NCBI GenBank assembly: GCA_003978475.1
Contig: QNZR01000182.1
Location: 1 to 5,314, forward strand
From: Sulfurimonas sp.
GTDB taxonomy: Bacteria; Campylobacterota; Campylobacteria; Campylobacterales; Sulfurimonadaceae
Direction: 5' to 3'
Length of the DNA stretch: 5,314 nucleotides
A program made the position numbers and the translations under genes. Of this stretch, positions 1 to 5,314 are shown one piece after another. Each line of letters starts with the position of its first letter. Within the stretch, counting starts at the first letter, position 1. The notes beneath the pieces are model-generated. The model searched no databases and was not told where the DNA came from. It worked only from the letters and a program-made list of their open reading frames with translations.

Positions 1-453
1 ACGCAATCGGGATGCTATGAACGCTTGTAACTCCACCGCTTCGATGGTCTCTTGCTGCATCTGTTTTTTAATCAGATAGTCTAATTCACCGTAACGCTCA
101 TACAGCAGGGTACATGCCCCCTCAATACGCTCAAGCCGTTTGAGGCTTTTAACATCGCTAAGCCCTTTTCGCAACATTGCCGTGTTGGCGTTGATGGTAC
201 TAATAGGAAGGTTCAGCTCATGCAGGATCTCTTTGGAGAGGTGCTCAAGTTTTTCAAAGTGATCTTTTAACGGCTCTATGGAAAGGGTTGCTATCATGGT
301 TGCTATCACAATACTCAACAAGAAGATCATCAGAAAAACGGGCAGTATATTTGTCACGCCAAGCACCGTATGGACATAATAAAAGCCACTGACAAACAGC
401 ATCACCGTAATGACATAAAACAGTATAATCGCCAGTGTCACTTCACGAAACAA
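1..453 (-). CDS. Sensor histidine kinase, N-terminal part (3' end outside window)
   Basis: Likely membrane sensor kinase that phosphorylates the response regulator encoded just upstream. The 151 visible codons read without a stop to the window edge. They show a first membrane helix (about residues 7-27), an outside loop of only about 11 residues, a second helix (about 39-58), and then directly a HisKA dimerisation helix with the H-box HELNLPIST, in which His78 is the expected phosphoacceptor. No HAMP or periplasmic sensor domain fits in this space, so it resembles kinases that sense within or near the membrane. The ATP-binding domain would lie beyond base 1. I chose the TTG at 453-451 because GGGG lies 7 bases upstream; it overlaps the end of the regulator gene by 11 bases. 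A GTG at 441-439, one base after the regulator stop, is the alternative. The family call is firm, the start is uncertain and the signal sensed is unknown. Confidence 0.88.
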   Translation of the reverse strand, partial: MFREVTLAIILFYVITVMLFVSGFYYVHTVLGVTNILPVFLMIFLLSIVIATMIATLSIEPLKDHFEKLEHLSKEILHELNLPISTINANTAMLRKGLSDVKSLKRLERIEGACTLLYERYGELDYLIKKQMQQETIEAVELQAFIASRLR

Positions 454-1099
454 GACGATACCCCACACCTCGTATGTTTTCAATGGTCATTGAATCCAGT
501 GCCCTTTTTAGGCGGTTAATATAGACACGAACAGCACCATCGCTCACACTTTGCGACGCACTCCAAAGCGCTTCGGCAATCATCGCTTTGGTCACCACCT
601 TACCCGCATGTCGCACCAGCAGCGAGAGCAGTGCATACTCTTTGACCGAAAGATCCAGCTCTTTGTCATGATTAAATGCCCGTTGTTGCTGATGATCCAG
701 ACGCAATGTACCGTATGCATCACAGACATACACCCTGCGCTGCAACAGTGCCTTCATGCGCAATAGTAACTCATCGGTATCAAAAGGCTTTTTCAGATAA
801 TCATCCGCACCACTGCAAAAGCCCCGCACCATCATCTCTTTTTCAGTATGGGATGTCAAAAATATTGCCGGAGTACCGTCATCGCTGTGACGCAACTCCG
901 TTAAAAGAGAGATGCCGTCTATTAGGGGCACATTGATATCAAGAAGATAGATATCGAATTTCATTTCAAAGGTAGCGTCAAGGGCTTCTTGACCGTTACG
1001 ACACAGCACCACCTCATAACATGCCTCTTCAAGCAGATCCTGTAAGGATTCTCCAAAAAGTATGTCGTCTTCGAGTAGCAGAACGTTATTCAATGTCAC
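443..1099 (-). CDS. OmpR/PhoB-family response regulator transcription factor
   Basis: Two-component response regulator that binds DNA after phosphorylation by the adjacent kinase. Numbered from the GTG start, the receiver domain covers about residues 5-120. It has the acidic pair Asp11/Asp12, phosphoacceptor Asp54 in LLDINVP, switch Thr82 and the invariant Lys104 of KKPF, so all active residues are present. The C-terminal part (about 125-218) is an OmpR-type winged helix, with a recognition-helix segment like GAVRVYINRLKRAL and the wing IRGVGYRL. The length of 218 residues is normal for the family. The start lies inside the end of pyrC. GTG at 1099 (weak GTGG 7 bases upstream) and TTG at 1093 both put LLLEDD close to the N-terminus, as homologues usually have. 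An ATG at 1129 would add ten atypical residues and overlap pyrC by 44 bases. The target genes are unknown. Confidence 0.93.
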   Translation of the reverse strand: MTLNNVLLLEDDILFGESLQDLLEEACYEVVLCRNGQEALDATFEMKFDIYLLDINVPLIDGISLLTELRHSDDGTPAIFLTSHTEKEMMVRGFCSGADDYLKKPFDTDELLLRMKALLQRRVYVCDAYGTLRLDHQQQRAFNHDKELDLSVKEYALLSLLVRHAGKVVTKAMIAEALWSASQSVSDGAVRVYINRLKRALDSMTIENIRGVGYRLVS

Positions 1100-2126
1100 T
1101 GATTGACCACGCCAGAGTCTCGCCCGCATACATCGGTATCACCTTCCCGTAATGTTCCGGCACCGTAAAAGGCGTTTCGACTAAAACCACCTCTTTAAAT
1201 TCCGGACAAATCCCGTAAATACTCTGGGCATTGTCACTCACAAAACTCTGCAAATTGTCTAATTTTCCGTAGGCATCAAACAGTTCACATAACAGCTGCA
1301 GGGCAATCGGTGCCGTAAACACACCTGCCGCACAACCACATGTCTCTTTGGCATGTTGCGGATGGGGTGCCGAATCAGAACCGAACATGACTTTAGGATG
1401 TGCATTGAGTGCCAGATGCAAAAGAGCTTCCCGATCTTCAGGGCGCTTGGCAATGGGTTTGCAAAACAGATGCGGCTGCAACATACCGCCGGCAACATCA
1501 TCCAGGGTTATGAGCAGATGATGCACGGTAATGGTCGCATACAAATTGGGATACCGCTCAAGCATTGCCGCCGCCTCTTTGGTCGTAATATGCTCCATAA
1601 TGATTTTGAGTTTGGGAAAATGCGATGCCAGCATCTCGTAAATACTCATAAATTCCGCTTCACGATCCATCACAAAACCATCTGTTTCTCCATGGACACA
1701 CAAAGGAATATCCAAATCACTCATCGCCTCCAGTGTCGGGCGCATAATCTCAAGATCAAAAGTCTTTACCCCGCTGTCGCTATTGGTTGTAATACCGGCA
1801 GGGTACAGTTTGAGTGCCGCAATCTCATCTGCCATCTCTTCTAAAAATGCACGATCATAGTTTTGGTAAAAAAGCGTCATGTAGGGTTCAAAAAAATCAT
1901 CGACCATTAGCACGTCATTGGCATCTTCAAGCCGCCCCAGAGCTGCATAAATACGTTTTTTGTACGCTCTAAGCGCCTCTTTGGTAGTGACCGGTGGAAC
2001 CAGATTCGGCATGACAACAGCACCGCTAAAACTATAGGAGGTAAGCGGTGCAACCGTCTCAAGCATCACACCGTCTCGAAGGTGCAGATGCATATCCAAC
2101 GGCATCAAGAGTGTATGGGATTTCAT
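1086..2126 (-). CDS. pyrC: Dihydroorotase, class II (PyrC)
   Basis: Cytoplasmic zinc amidohydrolase that interconverts N-carbamoyl-L-aspartate and L-dihydroorotate, the third step of de novo pyrimidine synthesis. The 346-residue length matches the compact class II (E. coli PyrC) type. Metal ligands and active-site residues can be read in order: His13 and His15 in DMHLHLRD, with Arg17; Asn41 in MPN; Lys106 in LKLYPAG, the expected carboxylated bridging lysine; His145 in VHGE; His179 in MEHITT; Asp251 in GSDSAPH, with His255 contacting substrate. Nothing essential is missing. The ATG start is supported by AAAGGA six bases upstream. That ATG overlaps the stop of a 31-codon ORF (ATGA), and the end of pyrC overlaps the response regulator start. 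No other pyrimidine gene is visible here. Confidence 0.97.
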   Translation of the reverse strand: MKSHTLLMPLDMHLHLRDGVMLETVAPLTSYSFSGAVVMPNLVPPVTTKEALRAYKKRIYAALGRLEDANDVLMVDDFFEPYMTLFYQNYDRAFLEEMADEIAALKLYPAGITTNSDSGVKTFDLEIMRPTLEAMSDLDIPLCVHGETDGFVMDREAEFMSIYEMLASHFPKLKIIMEHITTKEAAAMLERYPNLYATITVHHLLITLDDVAGGMLQPHLFCKPIAKRPEDREALLHLALNAHPKVMFGSDSAPHPQHAKETCGCAAGVFTAPIALQLLCELFDAYGKLDNLQSFVSDNAQSIYGICPEFKEVVLVETPFTVPEHYGKVIPMYAGETLAWSISDIE

Positions 2127-2218
2127 CTATTTTCCTTTATATAAGTTTCAAATTTTACACCGTTGCGGTTAATAAGTTGCTTCAGTTGCTCACTTTGCAT
2201 CAAAAAATCCCTGCTCAT
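2123..2218 (-). CDS. Putative 31-residue small protein between tonB and pyrC
   Basis: I do not recognise this protein. The frame runs ATG (2218-2216) to TGA (2125-2123) and encodes 31 residues: MSRDFLMQSEQLKQLI followed by NRNGVKFETYIKENR. Both ends overlap neighbours by ATGA: the tonB stop TGA shares bases with this ATG, and this TGA shares bases with the pyrC ATG. Such double 4-base overlaps are typical of translationally coupled genes. A second in-frame ATG at residue 7 has AGGG eight bases upstream, so a 25-residue form is also possible. The composition is soluble and charged, with a likely short amphipathic helix (about residues 7-18) and no signal peptide or membrane segment. It could be a real small protein, a leader peptide that feeds ribosomes onto pyrC, or a chance ORF in an 88-base gap. 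The double overlap favours real translation. Confidence 0.5.
   Translation of the reverse strand: MSRDFLMQSEQLKQLINRNGVKFETYIKENR
2133..2138 (-). promoter_or_regulatory. Ribosome binding site of pyrC
   Basis: AAAGGA ends six bases before the pyrC ATG. It lies within the last codons of the 31-codon small ORF, so ribosomes ending that ORF would pass over the site. This fixes the pyrC start and fits reinitiation coupling. Confidence 0.75.
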
Positions 2219-3006
2219 GATCGTAACCGAAACCGTATGGGGATCTCTATGGTAATCGCTTGTGAGGGTTGGGGTACCTTGCCTGAAAGCTTTAAAATGG
2301 TCTTGATTGCAGCACGATCCAAAATGGTTCGTGAACTGCTTTTTTTAACATCGACAGTACCGATATTACCGTTTGGCAACAAGGTAAAAACTATCACGAC
2401 ACTACCTTCTATATGACGCTTGCGGGCACGTTTCGGATAATACAGATGACGTCTGAGCAGTTGTGAAATCACTTCTAAATGCTCATCTAAATAACGTTCC
2501 TGTATGCTTGATGTCGTTACCGCCGTCGGCACGGCAATCGCATTTGGCGTTGTCTCAGCTTTCGTATGATGCACTTTTTGACGGGAAGTTGTCGGCATAA
2601 TATGCTCCTGCATAGGAGGTGCCGTTGCAGCAGGAGGCACGTTTGCTTCTGCCGTCTCCGGTTTCTTCCGGGGCACGGCAACACGTGCTGGTGTTTTTGG
2701 CACGTTGGAAGGCTCTTTGATACTCTTTGGAGGTATCACAGGTGAAGGACGGGTTTGCGGCGGTGACGGAGGTGGTGGCGATGACACAGGCTTGGGAGTG
2801 GGCTGTTGTCTGGGCATCTCCTCAGGCTGCGTCTGGAGAGCCGGCACGGGAGCCACATCCACAACCTGTTCCAGACAGAGACAGACACGATGTTCCACCT
2901 CGCTTTTGGGAGCAATCCGATACATCTCATACAGTATCAATACCCCCGCCAGCAGTGTTCCATGCAGAATAAGCGAAACCAAAAATGATGTGCTGTGGCG
3001 TAACAT
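2215..3006 (-). CDS. tonB: TonB-family energy transducer
   Basis: Inner-membrane protein that spans the periplasm and passes proton-motive energy from ExbB/ExbD to TonB-dependent outer-membrane receptors. Numbered from the ATG at 3006 (263 residues), it has a short RH-containing N-terminus and one membrane helix at about residues 8-26. This carries the S-x3-H-G pattern (Ser11, His15) that matches the functionally important Ser16/His20 of E. coli TonB. A Pro/Lys-rich periplasmic spacer follows (about 50-165, with runs such as PPPPSPP). The TonB C-terminal domain (about 172-263) contains YPKRARKRHIEGSV and the LPNG turn. Two cysteines (42, 44) just after the helix are unusual. A TTG at 3024 would add six residues; I prefer the ATG because it places RHS at the N-terminus, as in relatives. 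No exbB, exbD or receptor gene is adjacent, so partners must be encoded elsewhere. It starts 35 bases after the amt stop. Confidence 0.92.
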   Translation of the reverse strand: MLRHSTSFLVSLILHGTLLAGVLILYEMYRIAPKSEVEHRVCLCLEQVVDVAPVPALQTQPEEMPRQQPTPKPVSSPPPPSPPQTRPSPVIPPKSIKEPSNVPKTPARVAVPRKKPETAEANVPPAATAPPMQEHIMPTTSRQKVHHTKAETTPNAIAVPTAVTTSSIQERYLDEHLEVISQLLRRHLYYPKRARKRHIEGSVVIVFTLLPNGNIGTVDVKKSSSRTILDRAAIKTILKLSGKVPQPSQAITIEIPIRFRLRS

Positions 3007-3012
3007 AGACCC

Positions 3013-3018
3013 ATTATA
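3013..3018 (-). promoter_or_regulatory. Possible -10 box (TATAAT) at the start of tonB
   Basis: A perfect TATAAT preceded by TTGTTT lies 6 bases before the tonB ATG, in the 35-base gap after amt. No -35 is seen at normal spacing, which is common for Campylobacterota sigma-70 promoters. Initiation from it would fall close to the ATG and give an almost leaderless mRNA, so it may be chance in AT-rich DNA. Confidence 0.25.
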
Positions 3019-3041
3019 AAACAACTAGAGTTACAAAAGCG

Positions 3042-4211
3042 TTAAATAGCGCGTTTGAACTCCGGATAGGCTTCAACACCGCACTCGCTGACATCGAGTC
3101 CCTGAACTTGCATCTCGTCATCGGCACGATACGGAAAAAACAGATTGATTGTTTTTAACACGCCATACGATACCGGAAAGACAAAAGCAGCGACCAAAAC
3201 AACCCCTTTAAGCTGATCCCAAAAAGAGATCTCTGACACAAACAGACCTACCGCCAACGTTCCCCAGATACCATTGATCAGGTGTACCGACAAGGCACCA
3301 ACCGGATCATCCAGTTTCAATTTATCGAACCATGGCACAGCCAGAACAACCAACGCACCGCCGATGGCACCAATAAGAATCGGTACATACATATTGTACA
3401 GATCCGGTCCCGCCGTAATAGCAACCAAACCGCCCAAAGCACCGTTTAAAATCATAGTAATATCGAAAAGTTTGTAACGAACGTACATAATTATGCCGGC
3501 AACAAGAGCACCGGCAAGTCCGGCTGTATTGGTATTCATAATGGTGAGCGCCACGGTATCGGCACTCTCTTTGGAGGCAATAGACCCTACCGAACCGCCG
3601 TTAAATCCAAACCAACCGATCCACAGCAGTAGCGCACCCAAAACTACCAGGGGAATATTCGAAGCCGGAACCACGCGTATTTTACCCTCAGTATAGCGTC
3701 CGCGACGTGATCCAATAATGAGAATGGCTGCCAACAATGCCCAACCGCCGGTAGAGTGAATGACGGTTGAGCCTGCTAGATCATACATATTGAGATCCAG
3801 GAATGTACCTTCTAGCATATCTGCACCCCAGGAAATATTGACGACCACCGGGTAGATCAGTGCTGCCATGACGACGGTAAAAAGCGCTAAAGGAATCATA
3901 CGAACCCGCTCACTCACCCCGCCACTCATAATGTTGACCGTTTTACCGACAAATGCCATCTGAAACAAAAATGCCGCATACATACTCATCGCACTGTTTT
4001 CCCATGAGCCAAATGCCAACGAGTAGCCCACCAGAAAGAAGGTCATGGACGCTACGGCATAGATCATCACATTAATCGTCAATACGGCAGATACATTTTT
4101 AGTACGTACCAAACCGGCTTCAAGCATGGCAAATCCCGGTACCATGAAAATAATGAGGGTCATTGCAAATAGCGCAAAGAAGGTATCAATCACATAAGAG
4201 AAGTCTTCCAT
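3042..4211 (-). CDS. amt: Ammonium transporter, Amt/MEP/Rh family (downstream paralogue)
   Basis: Inner-membrane trimeric channel that takes up ammonium, complete at 389 residues and slightly shorter than E. coli AmtB. Its repeated hydrophobic segments are consistent with the usual 11 helices. Key residues by family alignment are the gate Phe87 (QMAF) and Phe203 (GWFGFNGGS), Trp128 and Ser207 of the outer ammonium site, Asp144 (YDLAGS), and the twin histidines His152 (VIHSTGG) and His310 (LSVHLINGIWG). All are present, so it should be active. The cytoplasmic tail ends in GVEAYPEF, the region where P-II proteins act; it has SECG where relatives often have EHG. There is no cleavable signal peptide; the protein begins straight with MEDFSYVID. 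AAAGGAAA supports the ATG. It lies 101 bases downstream of glnK and is a paralogue of the partial amt upstream. Confidence 0.97.
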   Translation of the reverse strand: MEDFSYVIDTFFALFAMTLIIFMVPGFAMLEAGLVRTKNVSAVLTINVMIYAVASMTFFLVGYSLAFGSWENSAMSMYAAFLFQMAFVGKTVNIMSGGVSERVRMIPLALFTVVMAALIYPVVVNISWGADMLEGTFLDLNMYDLAGSTVIHSTGGWALLAAILIIGSRRGRYTEGKIRVVPASNIPLVVLGALLLWIGWFGFNGGSVGSIASKESADTVALTIMNTNTAGLAGALVAGIIMYVRYKLFDITMILNGALGGLVAITAGPDLYNMYVPILIGAIGGALVVLAVPWFDKLKLDDPVGALSVHLINGIWGTLAVGLFVSEISFWDQLKGVVLVAAFVFPVSYGVLKTINLFFPYRADDEMQVQGLDVSECGVEAYPEFKRAI

Positions 4212-4215
4212 ATCT

Positions 4216-4223
4216 TTCCTTTA
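4216..4223 (-). promoter_or_regulatory. Ribosome binding site of the downstream amt
   Basis: AAAGGAAA lies four bases before the ATG at 4211, with the GGA core seven bases from it. It is a strong purine-rich site preceded by a T-rich stretch, and it fixes this start. Confidence 0.7.
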
Positions 4224-4239
4224 AAAAAAAGTAAAGACA

Positions 4240-4245
4240 TCTTAA
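4240..4245 (-). promoter_or_regulatory. Possible -10 box for the downstream amt
   Basis: TAAGAT follows a run of Ts (TTTTTTCGT) and lies about 28 bases before the amt ATG. A T-rich stretch upstream of the -10, with no clear -35, is the known style of Campylobacterota housekeeping promoters. The match is imperfect (5 of 6 to TATAAT), so this is only a candidate. It would let amt be transcribed apart from glnK. Confidence 0.3.
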
Positions 4246-4268
4246 CGAAAAAAGCATAAATAAGAGAA

Positions 4269-4296
4269 TCTAAGGTGACTGGGAAATCACCCTAAA
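4269..4296 (-). terminator. Hairpin between glnK and amt (weak terminator, attenuator or processing site)
   Basis: Read along the transcript, TTTAGGGTGA (4296-4287) can pair with TCACCTTAGA (4278-4269) in a 10-bp stem with two G-U pairs and an 8-base loop. It begins 16 bases after the glnK stop. The sequence after it is pyrimidine-rich (TTCTCTTATTTATGC, then six Ts) but has no immediate U-run, so it is not a standard strong intrinsic terminator. It could partly end transcription after glnK, or protect the 3' end of a glnK transcript and so set different levels of glnK and amt. The pairing is seen directly; the role is inferred. Confidence 0.45.
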
Positions 4297-4312
4297 AAGT
4301 TAATAGCAGTAG

Positions 4313-4651
4313 TTATACGGCTTCGGAATCGGTTTCTCCGGTACGGATACGTACAATTTTATCAATATCGCTAACAAAGATTTTTCCATCACCGATTTTT
4401 CCGGTACGGGCAGCTTCGACCACCGTGTTGATGACCTGCTCGACATTCTCTTCATCAACCACCATCTCCATCTTGATTTTTGGAAGAAAGTCCACAACAT
4501 ACTCTGCACCGCGATAGAGTTCACTGTGACCTTTTTGACGACCGTACCCTTTGACTTCACTGACCGTCATTCCCGTAATTCCGATCTCTGCAAGGGCATC
4601 TTTAACATCTTCAAGTTTAAATGGTTTAATAACCGCTTCGATTTTTTTCAT
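4313..4651 (-). CDS. glnK: P-II family nitrogen regulatory protein
   Basis: Small trimeric cytosolic signal protein that senses 2-oxoglutarate and ATP/ADP. In amt-linked cases it docks on the ammonium channel to close it when nitrogen is ample. The 112-residue length is exactly that of the family. The T-loop (about residues 37-55) carries RGAEY with Tyr51, the uridylylation site in enterobacteria. The B-loop is TGKIGDGKIFV (83-93), and the C-loop is RIRTGE with Arg101 and Arg103. Lys3 and Asp54 resemble E. coli GlnB, whereas E. coli GlnK has Asn54. The symbol glnK is chosen because of the position between two amt genes; sequence alone would equally allow glnB. GGAG six bases upstream supports the ATG. 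No uridylyltransferase gene is visible here, so whether Tyr51 is modified cannot be told. Confidence 0.96.
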   Translation of the reverse strand: MKKIEAVIKPFKLEDVKDALAEIGITGMTVSEVKGYGRQKGHSELYRGAEYVVDFLPKIKMEMVVDEENVEQVINTVVEAARTGKIGDGKIFVSDIDKIVRIRTGETDSEAV

Positions 4652-4676
4652 ATATTCTGCTCCGTAACTAGTTTAC

Positions 4677-4682
4677 ATTATA
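4677..4682 (-). promoter_or_regulatory. Likely -10 box of the glnK promoter
   Basis: A perfect TATAAT lies 25 bases before the glnK ATG, in the 68-base gap after the upstream amt. It directly abuts the inverted repeat at 4683-4699. The place of a -35 at 17-base spacing reads AACCTT, a poor match, as is usual in Campylobacterota. Initiation would give a leader of roughly 20 bases containing GGAG. Confidence 0.5.
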
Positions 4683-4699
4683 GCAGGGGAATCCCCTGC
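4683..4699. promoter_or_regulatory. Perfect 8-bp inverted repeat upstream of glnK (operator or hairpin)
   Basis: GCAGGGGA and TCCCCTGC are perfectly complementary with a single base between them. As RNA this can form a 7-bp GC-rich hairpin with a 3-base loop, 20 bases after the end of the upstream amt, but no U-run follows in either direction, so it is a poor terminator. As DNA it exactly fills the 17 bases upstream of a TATAAT box, which is a typical operator position. It also contains GG-N10-GC ending in CTGCT, the minimal layout of a sigma-54 -24/-12 promoter. Which role is right is open. Confidence 0.5.
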
Positions 4700-4719
4700 A
4701 AGGTTTGGAAATTGTAGCC

Positions 4720-5314
4720 TTATTTCAGGTTTTTTGCAAATTCCGGATACGCTTCAAGACCGGTTTCATGCTGATCTTCACCGTCATACTCTTCTTGCTC
4801 ACTCACGCGCAGCCCGACAACCAGTTTAATGATATACCAGACAGCAAATGATGCCGTAAACGTAAACAGTCCCACAGCAACAATGCCTTTAACCTGTGCC
4901 AGTAAGCTCACATCGGCATTGAAAATACCAACCGCCAACGTTCCCCAAATACCATTGACCAGGTGTACCGACAACGCACCGACGGGGTCATCAATTCTCA
5001 GTTTGTCAAAAAACGATACCGCAACCACGACTAACACCGCAGCCACCAAACCGTCAATAAAGGCAACAAACATCCCCAAATCCGGACCGGCAGTCACTGC
5101 CACCAAACCACCAAGCGCACCGTTTAAAACCATGGTCAAATCGACTTTTCCATACTTTAACTGCGTAATAATCGCCGCAGTAACCGCACCCGTAGCAGCA
5201 GCCATATTGGTCGCAGCAAACACCGATGCAATGGAATCAACATCTTCTTTGGTTCCCATAGCAAGCACCGAGCCGCCATTAAAGCCGAACCAGCCTAACC
5301 ACAAGATAAATGTA
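4720..5314 (-). CDS. amt: Ammonium transporter, Amt/MEP/Rh family (upstream paralogue, 5' end outside window)
   Basis: C-terminal half of an inner-membrane ammonium channel. The reading frame is open to the window edge at 5313, giving 197 residues (TFI, then LWLGWFGFNGGS), so the true start lies outside. Visible family features are GWFGFNGGS (equivalent of E. coli Phe215/Ser219), NGALGGLVAVTAGPDL, the block DDPVGALSVHLVNGIWG with the second twin histidine, and a cytoplasmic tail ending GLEAYPEF. The first twin histidine, Trp148 and Phe107 equivalents would be in the missing half, so activity cannot be judged. It is a paralogue of the amt downstream of glnK. The tail here is shorter and more acidic (EQEEYDGEDQHE), which may change how P-II proteins engage it. 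The glnK gene follows after 68 bases. Confidence 0.95.
   Translation of the reverse strand, partial: TFILWLGWFGFNGGSVLAMGTKEDVDSIASVFAATNMAAATGAVTAAIITQLKYGKVDLTMVLNGALGGLVAVTAGPDLGMFVAFIDGLVAAVLVVVAVSFFDKLRIDDPVGALSVHLVNGIWGTLAVGIFNADVSLLAQVKGIVAVGLFTFTASFAVWYIIKLVVGLRVSEQEEYDGEDQHETGLEAYPEFAKNLK

Noticed and set aside
1086..1129. ATG at 1129 as the start of the response regulator
   Set aside because: It adds MRARLWRGQS ahead of the receiver fold, which is not typical of the family, and it deepens the overlap with pyrC to 44 bases; GTG 1099 or TTG 1093 fits better.
1353..1844. 163-codon open frame on the plus strand
   Set aside because: It lies wholly antisense within pyrC, has no ribosome binding site or recognisable domain, and its His/Cys/Arg-rich composition is typical of an antisense shadow.
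2048..2416. 122-codon plus-strand frame across the pyrC-tonB junction
   Set aside because: It is antisense to two clear genes and the small ORF, has no domain, and is explained by the complement of their codons.
2736..2930. 64-codon minus-strand frame inside tonB
   Set aside because: It is an out-of-frame reading of the low-complexity proline-rich region, without start signals or homology that I can see.
2705..3019. Gly-rich plus-strand frame opposite tonB
   Set aside because: The glycine runs are simply the complement of the proline codons in the TonB spacer.
4300..4560. 86-codon minus-strand frame overlapping glnK
   Set aside because: It is an out-of-frame reading of glnK with a biased composition; the P-II protein in the other frame is unmistakable.
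4683..4699. Strong intrinsic terminator for the upstream amt
   Set aside because: The stem is strong, but TATAATGTAAAC follows in place of a U-run, and on the other strand AAGGTTTGG follows; the standard terminator layout is absent.

Overview
All genes in this window lie on the minus strand, so it is transcribed from right to left. The window looks like a tightly packed piece of a Campylobacterota (formerly Epsilonproteobacteria) chromosome, perhaps a sulfur-oxidising or free-living Sulfurimonas/Sulfuricurvum/Sulfurovum-like organism. That placement is an inference from the style of the response regulator and short-loop histidine kinase, the TonB type, the purine-rich AAAGGA ribosome binding sites, the TATAAT-type -10 boxes without a clear -35, and moderate GC content. 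The genus cannot be fixed from this sequence alone. No stretch longer than about 100 bases lacks a gene, and I see no mobile element, RNA gene or CRISPR array.

Right part (4720-5314, 4313-4651, 3042-4211): an ammonium uptake module with a P-II signalling protein gene between two ammonium transporter genes (amt, glnK, amt). The first transporter is cut off by the window edge. The two transporters are clear paralogues and share one stretch of 46/49 identical bases. The two gaps in this module hold most of the visible regulatory structure. Upstream of glnK there is a perfect 8-bp inverted repeat that abuts a TATAAT box. Between glnK and the second amt there is a 10-bp hairpin with two G-U pairs, followed by a possible -10 box for amt.

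Middle part (2215-3006, 2123-2218): a TonB-type energy transducer gene without exbB/exbD beside it, followed by a 31-codon small ORF. This ORF overlaps the tonB stop by ATGA and the pyrC start by ATGA. It is the most interesting hidden element here.

Left part (1086-2126, 443-1099, 1-453): pyrC (class II dihydroorotase), then an OmpR/PhoB-type response regulator whose start lies inside the pyrC end, then a membrane histidine kinase that overlaps the regulator end and runs off the window. The run tonB - small ORF - pyrC - regulator - kinase has no gaps, so translational coupling within one transcript is likely. Together the genes cover nitrogen acquisition and its P-II control, envelope energy transduction, pyrimidine synthesis and a signalling pair. 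Co-expression of ammonium uptake with pyrimidine synthesis is plausible, but it is inferred from gene order only.
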